64,000 bases of DNA from Gemmatimonadota bacterium (lineage in GTDB: Bacteria > Latescibacterota > UBA2968). Positions within the stretch are counted from its first letter, which is position 1. Each line of letters opens with the position of its first letter. Under the pieces are notes generated by a model. The model was not told the origin of the DNA, made no database searches, and saw only the letters and a program-made list of their open reading frames with translations. This document shows positions 42,181 to 50,327 of this stretch, one piece after another. The stretch lies in assembly GCA_026705765.1 (NCBI GenBank), contig JAPPAB010000134.1, positions 1 through 64,000 on the forward strand. The letters run 5' to 3'. The translations under genes were made by a program, and so were the position numbers.

Positions 42181-42795
42181 TTATGGGCGCAAGTCGAGTT
42201 GCAATGGCTCTGCATACCGCGGGTCTGCAACGGGCTGCCCCGGCCACGCGCCTTCCAGGAACGTAATGCTATTGTAGAAATCATCCAATGCGATAAACTT
42301 TCCGTTCTCCTCTGCCCATTCCCGCATGCGGCGGTTACAACTGTGACGCCACGACAGCACTTCTATATCCCAGCCCTTGCCATACATGCGCTCTATGTCT
42401 GCGTGAAACCCAACACCATCAACAAAGCCACTACCATCGCCGGTAAGGAGAACAGCAATGCCCGGTACACCGTTATAATCCACTGTATCGCGGAGCATAA
42501 TTGTTTGCAGAACTTGATCCACGCCCTGTTCGCTGCCGTGCAATGCCCCGCGTTCCAACAACTGCACCTCAACATCCTCATTCTCGAGGCGATTCCACAC
42601 CTGGCGCAACTCTGGTGGAATAGAGCCAACAGCTATCGCCCGCTCAATGGGCCGGCCTGCATGTGCCAGAGCGAGGAGATTGCGAAAATGAATACGCACG
42701 CGCGAGCGAGCCGCCTCCCCCTCGCGCTCTGCAGCGGCCTCTTGTGCGCTAATAAAAATATTGGAATTATCCACATAGATGAAAACCTTCTTCAT
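42181..42795 (-). CDS. NYN-domain (LabA/DUF88) putative ribonuclease
   Basis: This 204-residue protein begins MKKVFIYVDNSNIFISAQ with the conserved Asp-Asn of NYN domains. RDTVDYNGVPGIAVLLTGDGSGFVDGV supplies the two later acidic residues, and WDIEVLSWRHSCNRRMREWAEE follows. NYN proteins share the PIN-like nuclease core and act on RNA. It heads a unit NYN - DUF2231 - RlmB - sulfatase. Confidence 0.88.
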   Translation of the reverse strand: MKKVFIYVDNSNIFISAQEAAAEREGEAARSRVRIHFRNLLALAHAGRPIERAIAVGSIPPELRQVWNRLENEDVEVQLLERGALHGSEQGVDQVLQTIMLRDTVDYNGVPGIAVLLTGDGSGFVDGVGFHADIERMYGKGWDIEVLSWRHSCNRRMREWAEENGKFIALDDFYNSITFLEGAWPGQPVADPRYAEPLQLDLRP

Positions 42796-42937
42796 TGATC
42801 CAATTCTCCTGTGAAACGACCCTGAACTTTCAAAATGTGAAGTTAAAAGAAAAAAAATATTTCAATCGCGCGAAAAATCCATTACAATGGGCGGATTAAA
42901 ATACAAACAAACAAGCCCCACCACAAGGAAGGATTGC

Positions 42938-44269
42938 ATGAACGACCGACCAAACATCTTATTTATGCACTCGCACAACACCGGAACCTATATTGAACCC
43001 TATGGACACGCCGTACCAACGCCGCACATGCAGCGATTGGCAGAACAAGGCGTCTTATTTCGGCGGGCGTATGCCACAGCCCCCACCTGTTCGCCCAGCA
43101 GAGCCAGCTTCTTAACCGGCATGTACCCTCATTCCTGTGGCATGACGGGCCTTGCACACCGCGGCTTTGCCATGACGAATTACGACTGGCATGCAGCCCG
43201 CATCTTCAAGACACATGGCTACTTCACCGCAACCGCTGGCGTAGAACACACCGCACCGGACCTGGACACCATTGGATACGACGAAATCCTCTCCGGACTG
43301 GACACAAATTACCCCGGCCAGCCCAAATGGATCGAACCCGCCGACGCCGTCGTAGATTTCATAAAAAACGCACCCCAACAACCCTTCTTCCTCAACCTCG
43401 GCCTAAACGAAACGCACCGACCATTTCACAGTGCCGAACCCGACAAATACCCCGCAGAACGCAAACAATACTGCATTCCCCCCCGTCCCCTGCCCGACAC
43501 GCCGGAAACCCGCGCCGACACAGCCGACTACAAAGCCTCTGCGCGCATCATGGACAACCACTACGGCAACGTACTCGCAGCACTCGAAGAAACCGGCCTA
43601 TCCGACAACACCCTCGTATTCTGCTTTGCCGACCACGGCTTACAATTTCCGCGCAACATGTGCAACCTGACAGACCACGGCATTGGCGTGTACCTCATCA
43701 TACGCGGACCGGGTGGATTTGAAGGCGGAAAAGTCGTAAACGCGATGGTCAGCTTAATGGACCTGTTACCCACGGCATATCGCGCTGCCGGCATAGAAAC
43801 ACCCGACCACGTACAGGGAAAAACTCTACACCCTCTGATAAACGAGGATCATCATCGGGAAGAAATCTTTTCAGAAGTCACCTATCACGCCGCGTATGAA
43901 CCTATGCGCAGCATCCGCACCGAAAGATACAAATACATTCGGCGATACGACAACCGCGACAAACTCGTATTGCCCAACGTCGATGACACACCCACAAAAG
44001 CCTTCTTACTCAATCAAAACTGGGAAAAATTGCCGCGCGATCAGGAAATGTTATACGACCTCATATTCGACCCCGATGAAACGCACAACATCATCGACCG
44101 GGAAGACCTGGCACCTGTGCGGAAGGACCTGAGCCATCGATTGGAAGCATGGATGAAAGAAACGCATGACCCCCTCTTGCCAGACGGACATGTCCCTGCA
44201 CCGGGCGGGTCTAAAGTCAACAACTCCGACGGGCGCTCGCCGAACGAGACGCCGGAGGTCGTGGTGTAG
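42938..44269 (+). CDS. Type I sulfatase
   Basis: This 443-residue sulfatase has AAGGAAGG before the ATG. RPNILFMHSHNTGTYIEPYG has His in place of the second Asp seen in most sulfatases. The activation site is CSPSRASFLTG (C-x-P-x-R). FCFADHGLQFPRNMCNLTDHG supplies the metal-binding Asp-His. It lies 28 bp before the alcohol dehydrogenase gene, likely in one unit. Confidence 0.9.
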   Translation: MNDRPNILFMHSHNTGTYIEPYGHAVPTPHMQRLAEQGVLFRRAYATAPTCSPSRASFLTGMYPHSCGMTGLAHRGFAMTNYDWHAARIFKTHGYFTATAGVEHTAPDLDTIGYDEILSGLDTNYPGQPKWIEPADAVVDFIKNAPQQPFFLNLGLNETHRPFHSAEPDKYPAERKQYCIPPRPLPDTPETRADTADYKASARIMDNHYGNVLAALEETGLSDNTLVFCFADHGLQFPRNMCNLTDHGIGVYLIIRGPGGFEGGKVVNAMVSLMDLLPTAYRAAGIETPDHVQGKTLHPLINEDHHREEIFSEVTYHAAYEPMRSIRTERYKYIRRYDNRDKLVLPNVDDTPTKAFLLNQNWEKLPRDQEMLYDLIFDPDETHNIIDREDLAPVRKDLSHRLEAWMKETHDPLLPDGHVPAPGGSKVNNSDGRSPNETPEVVV

Positions 44270-44297
44270 GTTAGATACTTTTTTAAGGAGACACCCC

Positions 44298-45395
44298 ATG
44301 AAAATGCAAGCATCATTACTTTGGGAGCCGGGAAGACCGCTGGAAGTGGAAGACCTGGACCTGGAAGGACCGAAAGAAGACGAAGTCATGGTACGCATGA
44401 CCGCCACCGGCGTATGTCACAGTTGTTTGCACGTCGTAGATGGAAGCTGGACCGGATATCCAATGCCCATGGTATTGGGTGATGAAGGGGCTGGCATCGT
44501 CGAAGAAGTGGGACCCGGCGTACGACACGTAAAACCCGGCGACCACGTCATCCTATCCTGGGCACCGGCATGCGGTCGCTGCCACTACTGCGTAACCGGC
44601 CTATCGCACTTATGTGAGCACCAGATGCCGGACAAAGGCGTATTAATGGACGGCACATCCAGAATGAAAATAAAAGGACAAACCGCGTACCATTACGGAC
44701 CCGCGTGCAGCTATGCCTCATACTCCGTCATGCCCGCCTCCTGTGCCGTCCCCATCCGGAAAGACATGCCCCTCGAAGTAGCCGCCTTAATCGGCTGTTC
44801 GGTCATGACCGGCGTAGGCTCCGTCATCAACACCGCAGCCGTAACGCCTGGAGCCAGCATGGCCGTATTCGGCACAGGAGGAATTGGCCTGAACGTCATA
44901 CAGGGCGGAACCCTCGTCCAGGCACACCCCATCATAGCAGTCGATATCAACCCCGCCAAATTGGAATACGCGAAATCCTTTGGCGCGACGCACACCATAG
45001 ACGCCAGCAAAGAAAATCCGGTCGAAGCCATAAAAGACCTCACCGGACGCGGGGCGGATTATTCATTTGTAGCAGTCGGCAACGCGCAAGTCATCAATCA
45101 AGCCTGGGACTGTCTCGCATCCAGGGGCCAGTGCTTGCTCATCGGCCTGCCCCCAACCGGCTCCACCGTCACATTTGACACCGGCAGCCTCCAATCCAAC
45201 GAACGCATCCTGCGCGGCTGCAGGTATGGAAGCGCGAGAACCTGGGACGACTTCCCGCGCATGGTAGAACTCTACCTCGCCGGAAAACTAAAAATCGACG
45301 AACTCGTAACCCGGCGGTTCGACCTCGAAGGCGCAAACGAAGCCTTTGACGCTCTGGCCGCTGGAGAAGTCGCGCGGGGATTAATCGTCTTCTAA
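44298..45395 (+). CDS. Zinc-type alcohol dehydrogenase-like protein with a ligand change
   Basis: This 365-residue medium-chain dehydrogenase has AAGGAG seven bases before the ATG. The catalytic-zinc Cys is C40 (GVCHSC), but the usual His of GHE is Asp62 (GDEGAG). The structural-zinc Cys cluster CGRCHYCVTGLSHLC is complete. The nucleotide site reads VFGTGGIGLNVIQGG. The Asp change may alter zinc binding or substrate. It follows a sulfatase gene. Confidence 0.88.
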   Translation: MKMQASLLWEPGRPLEVEDLDLEGPKEDEVMVRMTATGVCHSCLHVVDGSWTGYPMPMVLGDEGAGIVEEVGPGVRHVKPGDHVILSWAPACGRCHYCVTGLSHLCEHQMPDKGVLMDGTSRMKIKGQTAYHYGPACSYASYSVMPASCAVPIRKDMPLEVAALIGCSVMTGVGSVINTAAVTPGASMAVFGTGGIGLNVIQGGTLVQAHPIIAVDINPAKLEYAKSFGATHTIDASKENPVEAIKDLTGRGADYSFVAVGNAQVINQAWDCLASRGQCLLIGLPPTGSTVTFDTGSLQSNERILRGCRYGSARTWDDFPRMVELYLAGKLKIDELVTRRFDLEGANEAFDALAAGEVARGLIVF

Positions 45396-45400
45396 AAATA

Positions 45401-45817
45401 TCAAAGACTATCTACAGGACTCGAAGCGGAAAAAATATTGATCATACCGCGTTGCGAAAGCGTGTCTGAAAGCGAAACCCGGGGAGAATCGGTCCGGCTC
45501 GTATCCATAACCGCAACTGGCGATTCGGGGGACCCTGTCGTTGTGGGATCCGGCTGCGACTGGCGGATACCCAAAACCGCAAACAGCACAATCCCCATCG
45601 CAAAAGCCATCTGATAAACGGGCCAGCGCACGGGAAACACATCCGACAGCGCACGCCATATATTGAACCCACTGCGTTCTCGCGCGGACATCTGTGCAAC
45701 AACAGCATGGCGAATCGCCGGATCGGGTTCCAGCCCGCCGGACCTGGGAACCGCGAGCACCTGGCTCAACAACTCATCCACATTCTCTTTCCTTTTAAAC
45801 GGAATAACCCGCCTCAT
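45401..45817 (-). CDS. Probable anti-sigma factor, single membrane span
   Basis: This 138-residue protein starts at 45817 with GAGGAG six bases upstream. The N-terminal cytoplasmic part (VIPFKRKENVDELLSQVLAV) is followed by one membrane helix (YQMAFAMGIVLFAVLG) and an external Ser/Thr-rich tail. No zinc-binding His-Cys anti-sigma motif is present. It lies 10 bp after the ECF sigma gene, the usual place for an anti-sigma factor; the role is inferred from that. Confidence 0.65.
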   Translation of the reverse strand: MRRVIPFKRKENVDELLSQVLAVPRSGGLEPDPAIRHAVVAQMSARERSGFNIWRALSDVFPVRWPVYQMAFAMGIVLFAVLGIRQSQPDPTTTGSPESPVAVMDTSRTDSPRVSLSDTLSQRGMINIFSASSPVDSL

Positions 45818-45827
45818 ATCCATCTCC

Positions 45828-46415
45828 TCATCCACACAGGGAATTTCGTCCCTGAAGTTTCTCTGCCAACTTCTGCGTAACATGGTGCAGTCGCGATTTA
45901 ACCGTCCCCTCCGGACACCCGAGAATCTGGCTAATCTCTCGAATACTGCGACACTCCTGATGCCGCAATAAAAACGTCGTACGCTGATCCACACTGAGCT
46001 TATCCAGCTCATCCATCAGCGCACTTAGAAAAGCCCGTTCATCGCACGCCTTTTCTATCGCATAAGCGCCATCAACCCACCCACAATGCATATCGATATC
46101 GGGATCATTAACCACAACCTTCCGCACACTCTGCTTGCGATACTCATTCTTGCACATATTGTGTGCAACCGTATAAAGCCAGGACGTAAAGGCATTCCCC
46201 CGCTTAAAACGGGCGGGCTTCTCGACAATCTTCAAAAACAAATCCTGGAGAAAATCCTGCGCCTTCTCCTCGTCCCCCCCCAGCATGCGATGGAAATAGT
46301 AAAGCATTCGCTTGCTATATCGGGTATAAAGTTCGTCAAAAGCGGCCGTATCGCCCCGCTGAATGCGGGCCATGAGCTTTTCATCGGAAAGCGTGTGATA
46401 TTTTCTCAGGAACAT
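45828..46415 (-). CDS. ECF sigma-70 family RNA polymerase sigma factor
   Basis: This 195-residue protein has region 2 (AFDELYTRYSKRMLYYFHRMLGG, then AQDFLQDLFLKIVE and FTSWLYTVAHNMCKNEYRK) and region 4 (LSVDQRTTFLLRHQECRSIREISQIL and CPEGTVKSRLHHV). The start at 46415 is uncertain because no good ribosome site precedes it. It is divergent from the TRAP solute-binding gene, and both share a 150-bp control region. Confidence 0.92.
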   Translation of the reverse strand: MFLRKYHTLSDEKLMARIQRGDTAAFDELYTRYSKRMLYYFHRMLGGDEEKAQDFLQDLFLKIVEKPARFKRGNAFTSWLYTVAHNMCKNEYRKQSVRKVVVNDPDIDMHCGWVDGAYAIEKACDERAFLSALMDELDKLSVDQRTTFLLRHQECRSIREISQILGCPEGTVKSRLHHVTQKLAEKLQGRNSLCG

Positions 46416-46509
46416 AAAAAACCAAACAGTATGTGATTTATAGCGCGTTTCTACGTATGCATACACCTGTTTTGCCAAAAGGTTCAAACTTTTTTTATTT
46501 TTTATTTAT

Positions 46510-46550
46510 ATTGAGAGGGTGTATAATTTGATTTGTACAAACCCCTCAAT
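46510..46550 (+). promoter_or_regulatory. TATAAT promoter flanked by an imperfect inverted repeat
   Basis: TATAAT is at 46522-46527. The arms ATTGAGAGGG (46510-46519) and CCCCTCAAT (46542-46550) lie on either side. A regulator binding here would cover the -10 box of the dctP-like gene. Confidence 0.5.
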
Positions 46551-46565
46551 TAAATCGGAGACACA

Positions 46566-47675
46566 ATGGACCGAGTAAAACGTCGCGACTTCATAAAAAA
46601 AGCCGGACTTGCCGGCGGTGCTGCATTATTGGCGGGCTGTGCATCCCCACAGGAAACCGGGGCACCCGCTGTACAAACGCGAAAAAAATACGAATGGAAA
46701 ATGGTCACAACCTGGCCGCCGCACTTCCCCATCCTGGGAGAATCTGCTGAACACATCGCCAAATGGGCAGAAGAAATGTCCGAAGGCCAGCTCAAAATAC
46801 AGGTCTATGGCGGCGGCGAACTCATCCCCCCCCTCGAAGGCTTTGACGCCGTCAGTGCCGGAACCGCGGAAATGTGTCACGGCGCCGCGTATTACTGGGC
46901 GGGAAAAGCGCAGGCAACCCAATTCTTTGCCTCTGTACCCTTTGGCATGAACGCCCAACAAATGAACGCCTGGATCACCAGCGGCGGCGGACTCGCCTTA
47001 TGGGAAGAACTCTACGCCCCATTCAACCTCATCCCCATCCCCGCAGGCAACAGCGGCGTACAAATGGGCGGCTGGTTCAACCGCGAAATCAACGCCGTAA
47101 GCGACTTGCAGGGCCTCAAAATGCGCATCCCGGGCCTCGGCGGCAAAGTCATCTCCAAAGCCGGCGGATCCGCTATCTTATCAGCCGGAGCAGAAATCTT
47201 CACCAACCTCGAACGCGGCGTCATCGACGCAACCGAATGGATCGGACCCTATCACGACACACTCATGGGCTTTTACAAAGCCGCCAAATACTACTACTAT
47301 CCCGGCTGGCACGAACCCGGCACCGTCATAGAACTCATCGTCAACAAATCCGCATATCAAACCCTGCCCAAAAACCTGCAAGACATCGTGCGAACCGCAG
47401 CAGCGCGCGCAAATGCCTGGGCACTATCGGAATTTGAGGCGAAAAACAATGTACATCTGCAAACCCTCATAAAAGACCACAACGTCATCCTGAAAAAATT
47501 CCCCGACGAAGTCCTCAACACACTTCAACAATACGCCGGAGAAGTCGTGGATGAACTCGTCGCAGCCGATGCCATGAGCAAAAAAGTATATGAATCATTT
47601 GAAGCATTTCGGAAAAAAATGAACGGCTGGGCGGCGATATCGGAGAAAATCTATTACGAGAACTTGAGTGCATGA
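46566..47675 (+). CDS. TRAP transporter solute-binding protein (DctP family), Tat lipoprotein
   Basis: Captures an organic acid in the periplasm for a TRAP transporter. The 369-residue protein has a twin-arginine-like leader (VKRRDFIKKAG) and lipobox LLAGC. The DctP fold is indicated by WKMVTTWPPHFPILGE, AGTAEMCHGAAYYW, KMRIPGLGGKVISKAGG and NLERGVIDATEWIGPYHD. KAAKYYYYPGWHEPGT is typical of the mannitol/chloroaromatic-like branch. It converges on the permease genes, with 3 bp between stops. Confidence 0.92.
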   Translation: MDRVKRRDFIKKAGLAGGAALLAGCASPQETGAPAVQTRKKYEWKMVTTWPPHFPILGESAEHIAKWAEEMSEGQLKIQVYGGGELIPPLEGFDAVSAGTAEMCHGAAYYWAGKAQATQFFASVPFGMNAQQMNAWITSGGGLALWEELYAPFNLIPIPAGNSGVQMGGWFNREINAVSDLQGLKMRIPGLGGKVISKAGGSAILSAGAEIFTNLERGVIDATEWIGPYHDTLMGFYKAAKYYYYPGWHEPGTVIELIVNKSAYQTLPKNLQDIVRTAAARANAWALSEFEAKNNVHLQTLIKDHNVILKKFPDEVLNTLQQYAGEVVDELVAADAMSKKVYESFEAFRKKMNGWAAISEKIYYENLSA

Positions 47676-47678
47676 TCA

Positions 47679-48998
47679 TCAGCCCCCCAAATATTTTGGC
47701 AAAGACGTCGCCATCTCGGGAAAAGTAATCACGAGCGTCAGCCCGATAAGCTGAATAATAATAAACGGAATAATCCCCCGATAAATATGGCCCGTGCGGA
47801 CCTCGGGCGGGGCGACCCCCTTCAGATAAAAAAGCGAAAAACCAAAAGGCGGCGTCAAAAAAGAAGTCTGCAAATTCATCGCAATCAAAATACCCAACCA
47901 CAGAAGATCCACACCCAACGCCACAAAAATAGGCGCAACAACCGGAACAATAATAAACGTAATCTCGATAAAATCGATAAAAAATCCCGCCACAAAAATC
48001 ATAACCATCACAAGCGCGAGAAACGCCCCCGGACTCATATTTGCCGACAGAATCAAATTCGTCAAATACGCATCGCCGTGCATACCGCGAAACACCAGAC
48101 CAAACGCCGTAGCCCCAACCAGAATAATAAAAACCATACACGTCAGATGCGTCGTCTCCACCATCACCGCCTTCAGCGTCCGATATGAAAACTTCTTTTG
48201 CAACACCGTCAAAAGCGTCGCGCCAAACGCACCCACTGCCGCCGCCTCGGTAGGCGAAGCAATCCCCGCAAAAATAGAACCCAGCACCGCAACAACCAGA
48301 ACAGCCGGCAAAATAAACGCCTGAAAAACGCGCTTCACCATCGCCCTGCCGTGAAACTGCGCGAGTTCCTCCTCTGGCATCGCCGGAGCCCACTCGGACT
48401 TAAAAATCGCAATCAAAATCAGATAAACCGCATAAAGACCCACCAGAACAAACCCCGGCACCACCGCCCCCACAAACATATCCCCAATCGAAACATTCAG
48501 CACACTACCCAGCAGCACCAGCACAATACTCGGCGGAATAATCTGCCCCAGCGTACCCGACGCCGAAATCGTCCCCGCGGCGACCTCGGGGCGGTATCCC
48601 CGCTTCAGCATCGTCGGCAAACTCAGCAAACCCATCGTCACCACAGTCGCGCCCACAATACCCGTAGAAGCCCCAAACAGCGCCCCCACAGCAACCACAG
48701 AAATCGCCAGCCCCCCGCGCAAATGCCCAAAGAGCAACGCCATCGTCTCCAGCAAATTCTCAGCCAGCCCGGACTTCTCCAGCATCACCCCCATAAACAC
48801 AAACAAAGGCACGGCAATCAGCACATAATTCGTCATCACACCCCAGATACGCAGGGGCAAAAGATTAAAAAAAGCCGGACCAAACGTCAAATAGCCCAAA
48901 ATAAAAGAAACACCACCCAGCGTAAACGCAACCGGAAAGCCCACCAGCAACAGAAGAAAAAGAACCCCAAACAAAATCAGGGGCATCGCCTCGATCAT
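47679..48998 (-). CDS. TRAP transporter large permease (DctM family)
   Basis: This 439-residue membrane protein has about 12 helices. GVSFILGYLTFGPA, FGASTGIVGATVVTMGLLSLPTML, ISASGTLGQIIPPSIVLVL and the central IASPTEAAAVGAFGA are diagnostic for DctM. It carries the sodium-driven import path. It overlaps the small permease gene by 4 bp. Confidence 0.95.
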   Translation of the reverse strand: MIEAMPLILFGVLFLLLLVGFPVAFTLGGVSFILGYLTFGPAFFNLLPLRIWGVMTNYVLIAVPLFVFMGVMLEKSGLAENLLETMALLFGHLRGGLAISVVAVGALFGASTGIVGATVVTMGLLSLPTMLKRGYRPEVAAGTISASGTLGQIIPPSIVLVLLGSVLNVSIGDMFVGAVVPGFVLVGLYAVYLILIAIFKSEWAPAMPEEELAQFHGRAMVKRVFQAFILPAVLVVAVLGSIFAGIASPTEAAAVGAFGATLLTVLQKKFSYRTLKAVMVETTHLTCMVFIILVGATAFGLVFRGMHGDAYLTNLILSANMSPGAFLALVMVMIFVAGFFIDFIEITFIIVPVVAPIFVALGVDLLWLGILIAMNLQTSFLTPPFGFSLFYLKGVAPPEVRTGHIYRGIIPFIIIQLIGLTLVITFPEMATSLPKYLGG

Positions 48999-49519
48999 CC
49001 ACCCACCTCCTCATCGCGCCCCAGGACGGAAAGCAAAGACCGACACGCCAGCCCCAGACCCTGTAGCAAAAGCAGAACAAAGCCGAAAGGAATAGCCGCC
49101 TTCAGCACCCAACGCGCGGGCAACCCCCCCGGATCGGGTGACGTCTCCCCAATGTGGAACGCACTAACCACAAAATACTGTGAACTCACAATCACAATCA
49201 CACAAAACGGAATCAAAAACAGAACACTACCAACCAGATTCACCCACGCCTTCTTACGAGCGGAAAACCGGCTATAGAACACATCCACCCGCACGTGTTG
49301 ATCGTGCTTGAGCGAATACGCCGCGCCCAAAAGAAAAATAAGCGCGAACAAATGCCATTCCAACTCCTGAACAGCCACCAGGCTATTCTTCAGCAAATAG
49401 CGGGTAAAAACATCGTAGCACACCACCGCCACCAGCACAGCGGTAAGCCACGCAATCGCCCTACCAACGCGCTCATTTAATCCATCGACAAATCGGATAT
49501 ATGCTCTTAAAACCTGCAA
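48995..49519 (-). CDS. TRAP transporter small permease (DctQ family)
   Basis: This 174-residue protein has four membrane helices. RAIAWLTAVLVAVVCYDVFTRYLL, LEWHLFALIFLLGAAYSLKHDQHVRVDVFY and WVNLVGSVLFLIPF are standard DctQ markers. It pairs with the DctM protein through a 4-bp gene overlap. Confidence 0.93.
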   Translation of the reverse strand: MQVLRAYIRFVDGLNERVGRAIAWLTAVLVAVVCYDVFTRYLLKNSLVAVQELEWHLFALIFLLGAAYSLKHDQHVRVDVFYSRFSARKKAWVNLVGSVLFLIPFCVIVIVSSQYFVVSAFHIGETSPDPGGLPARWVLKAAIPFGFVLLLLQGLGLACRSLLSVLGRDEEVGG

Positions 49520-49552
49520 AATGCGCTCCTGAAACTTGCGTGCCTCAAGAAA

Positions 49553-49819
49553 TCACCCTTCCATCGCCTGCTGAATTTCATCTATAGATGGCTCATCACC
49601 AGGCTGTGTTTTTTGTAGGAAATCTCCAAATTTAGCGATCACGAGGTCAGGATTTTTTCCACTCAGACGACTCTTCATCCACTCGATAGTCTCATCCTGT
49701 TGGACAGCAGCTTGAAGCCAATAGTTTACCAAGGTGTTAAAAGACATATTTTTCTTTTTTGCCAGCCGCATCGCTTTGTCCTTTAGTTCGTCCGGCAATC
49801 GTACAGAAATCGCGCTCAT
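49553..49819 (-). CDS. Ribbon-helix-helix antitoxin-like protein
   Basis: This 88-residue protein starts at 49819 (GGAG seven bases upstream). SAISVRLPDELKDKAMRLAKKKNMSFNTLVNYWLQ is a ribbon-helix-helix DNA-binding domain as in CopG/MetJ-type antitoxins. The C-terminal tail should bind a toxin. The adjacent toxin gene upstream is broken, so this is an antitoxin without a working toxin. Confidence 0.8.
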   Translation of the reverse strand: MSAISVRLPDELKDKAMRLAKKKNMSFNTLVNYWLQAAVQQDETIEWMKSRLSGKNPDLVIAKFGDFLQKTQPGDEPSIDEIQQAMEG

Positions 49820-49835
49820 GGTTTGTCTCCATCGG

Positions 49836-50077
49836 CTATAGATACAGGTCACAGAATTGTTGAGGAGTCAAAACTACCAGATCTGGAAATCTCAACTCAC
49901 CTGTTCGAAAGTCTGTAACATTTTTTGTTATCACTAAAGCGTTGGTTGCAACAGCCGCTTCTAATACAAAATTGTCCTCTTCATCGGGCAGGTTTTGAAA
50001 CTGGGAGAGCCTATACGGCGACATAGTCCAGCTACAAGTACATTTGTATCGAGAACGACCAGTGGCGGCGTTGCCAA
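49836..50077 (-). pseudogene. PIN-domain toxin, internally deleted and frameshifted
   Basis: Read on the minus strand from a TTG at 50077, one frame gives ATPPLVVLDTNVLVAG, the start of a PIN domain. A different frame after about 50010 gives LPDEEDNFVLEAAVATNALVITKN and a normal PIN ending. The middle of a PIN domain, roughly 80 residues including the second acidic residue, is missing. The fragment overlaps the antitoxin region as in a normal pair. Confidence 0.75.
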
Positions 50078-50238
50078 GTTATCATCCCTTAAGCGGTAGT
50101 CTGATTGTGACGCTAATATTTTTTAATATAAATTGATAATAACAAAAAAAGCAATTTTTGCCAAAAAGCGATCCACCAAAGAATATAAATAATAATCCGC
50201 ATAGTAAACGGCAAAACATGACCTTTGATATAGGATCA

Positions 50239-50283
50239 TTTTTTGTGTAAATTCAAAATGGCATATTAAATTTACACAAAAAA
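50239..50283. promoter_or_regulatory. 15-bp perfect inverted repeat before a sulfatase gene
   Basis: TTTTTTGTGTAAATT (50239-50253) and AATTTACACAAAAAA (50269-50283) are exact reverse complements, with 15 bp between them. It lies 45 bp before the sulfatase start and could be an operator or a terminator for the opposite direction. Confidence 0.65.
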
Positions 50284-50327
50284 CGCGCCCATGAATTATC
50301 GCTCTTACCCAAAAAAGGAGTAACCGC

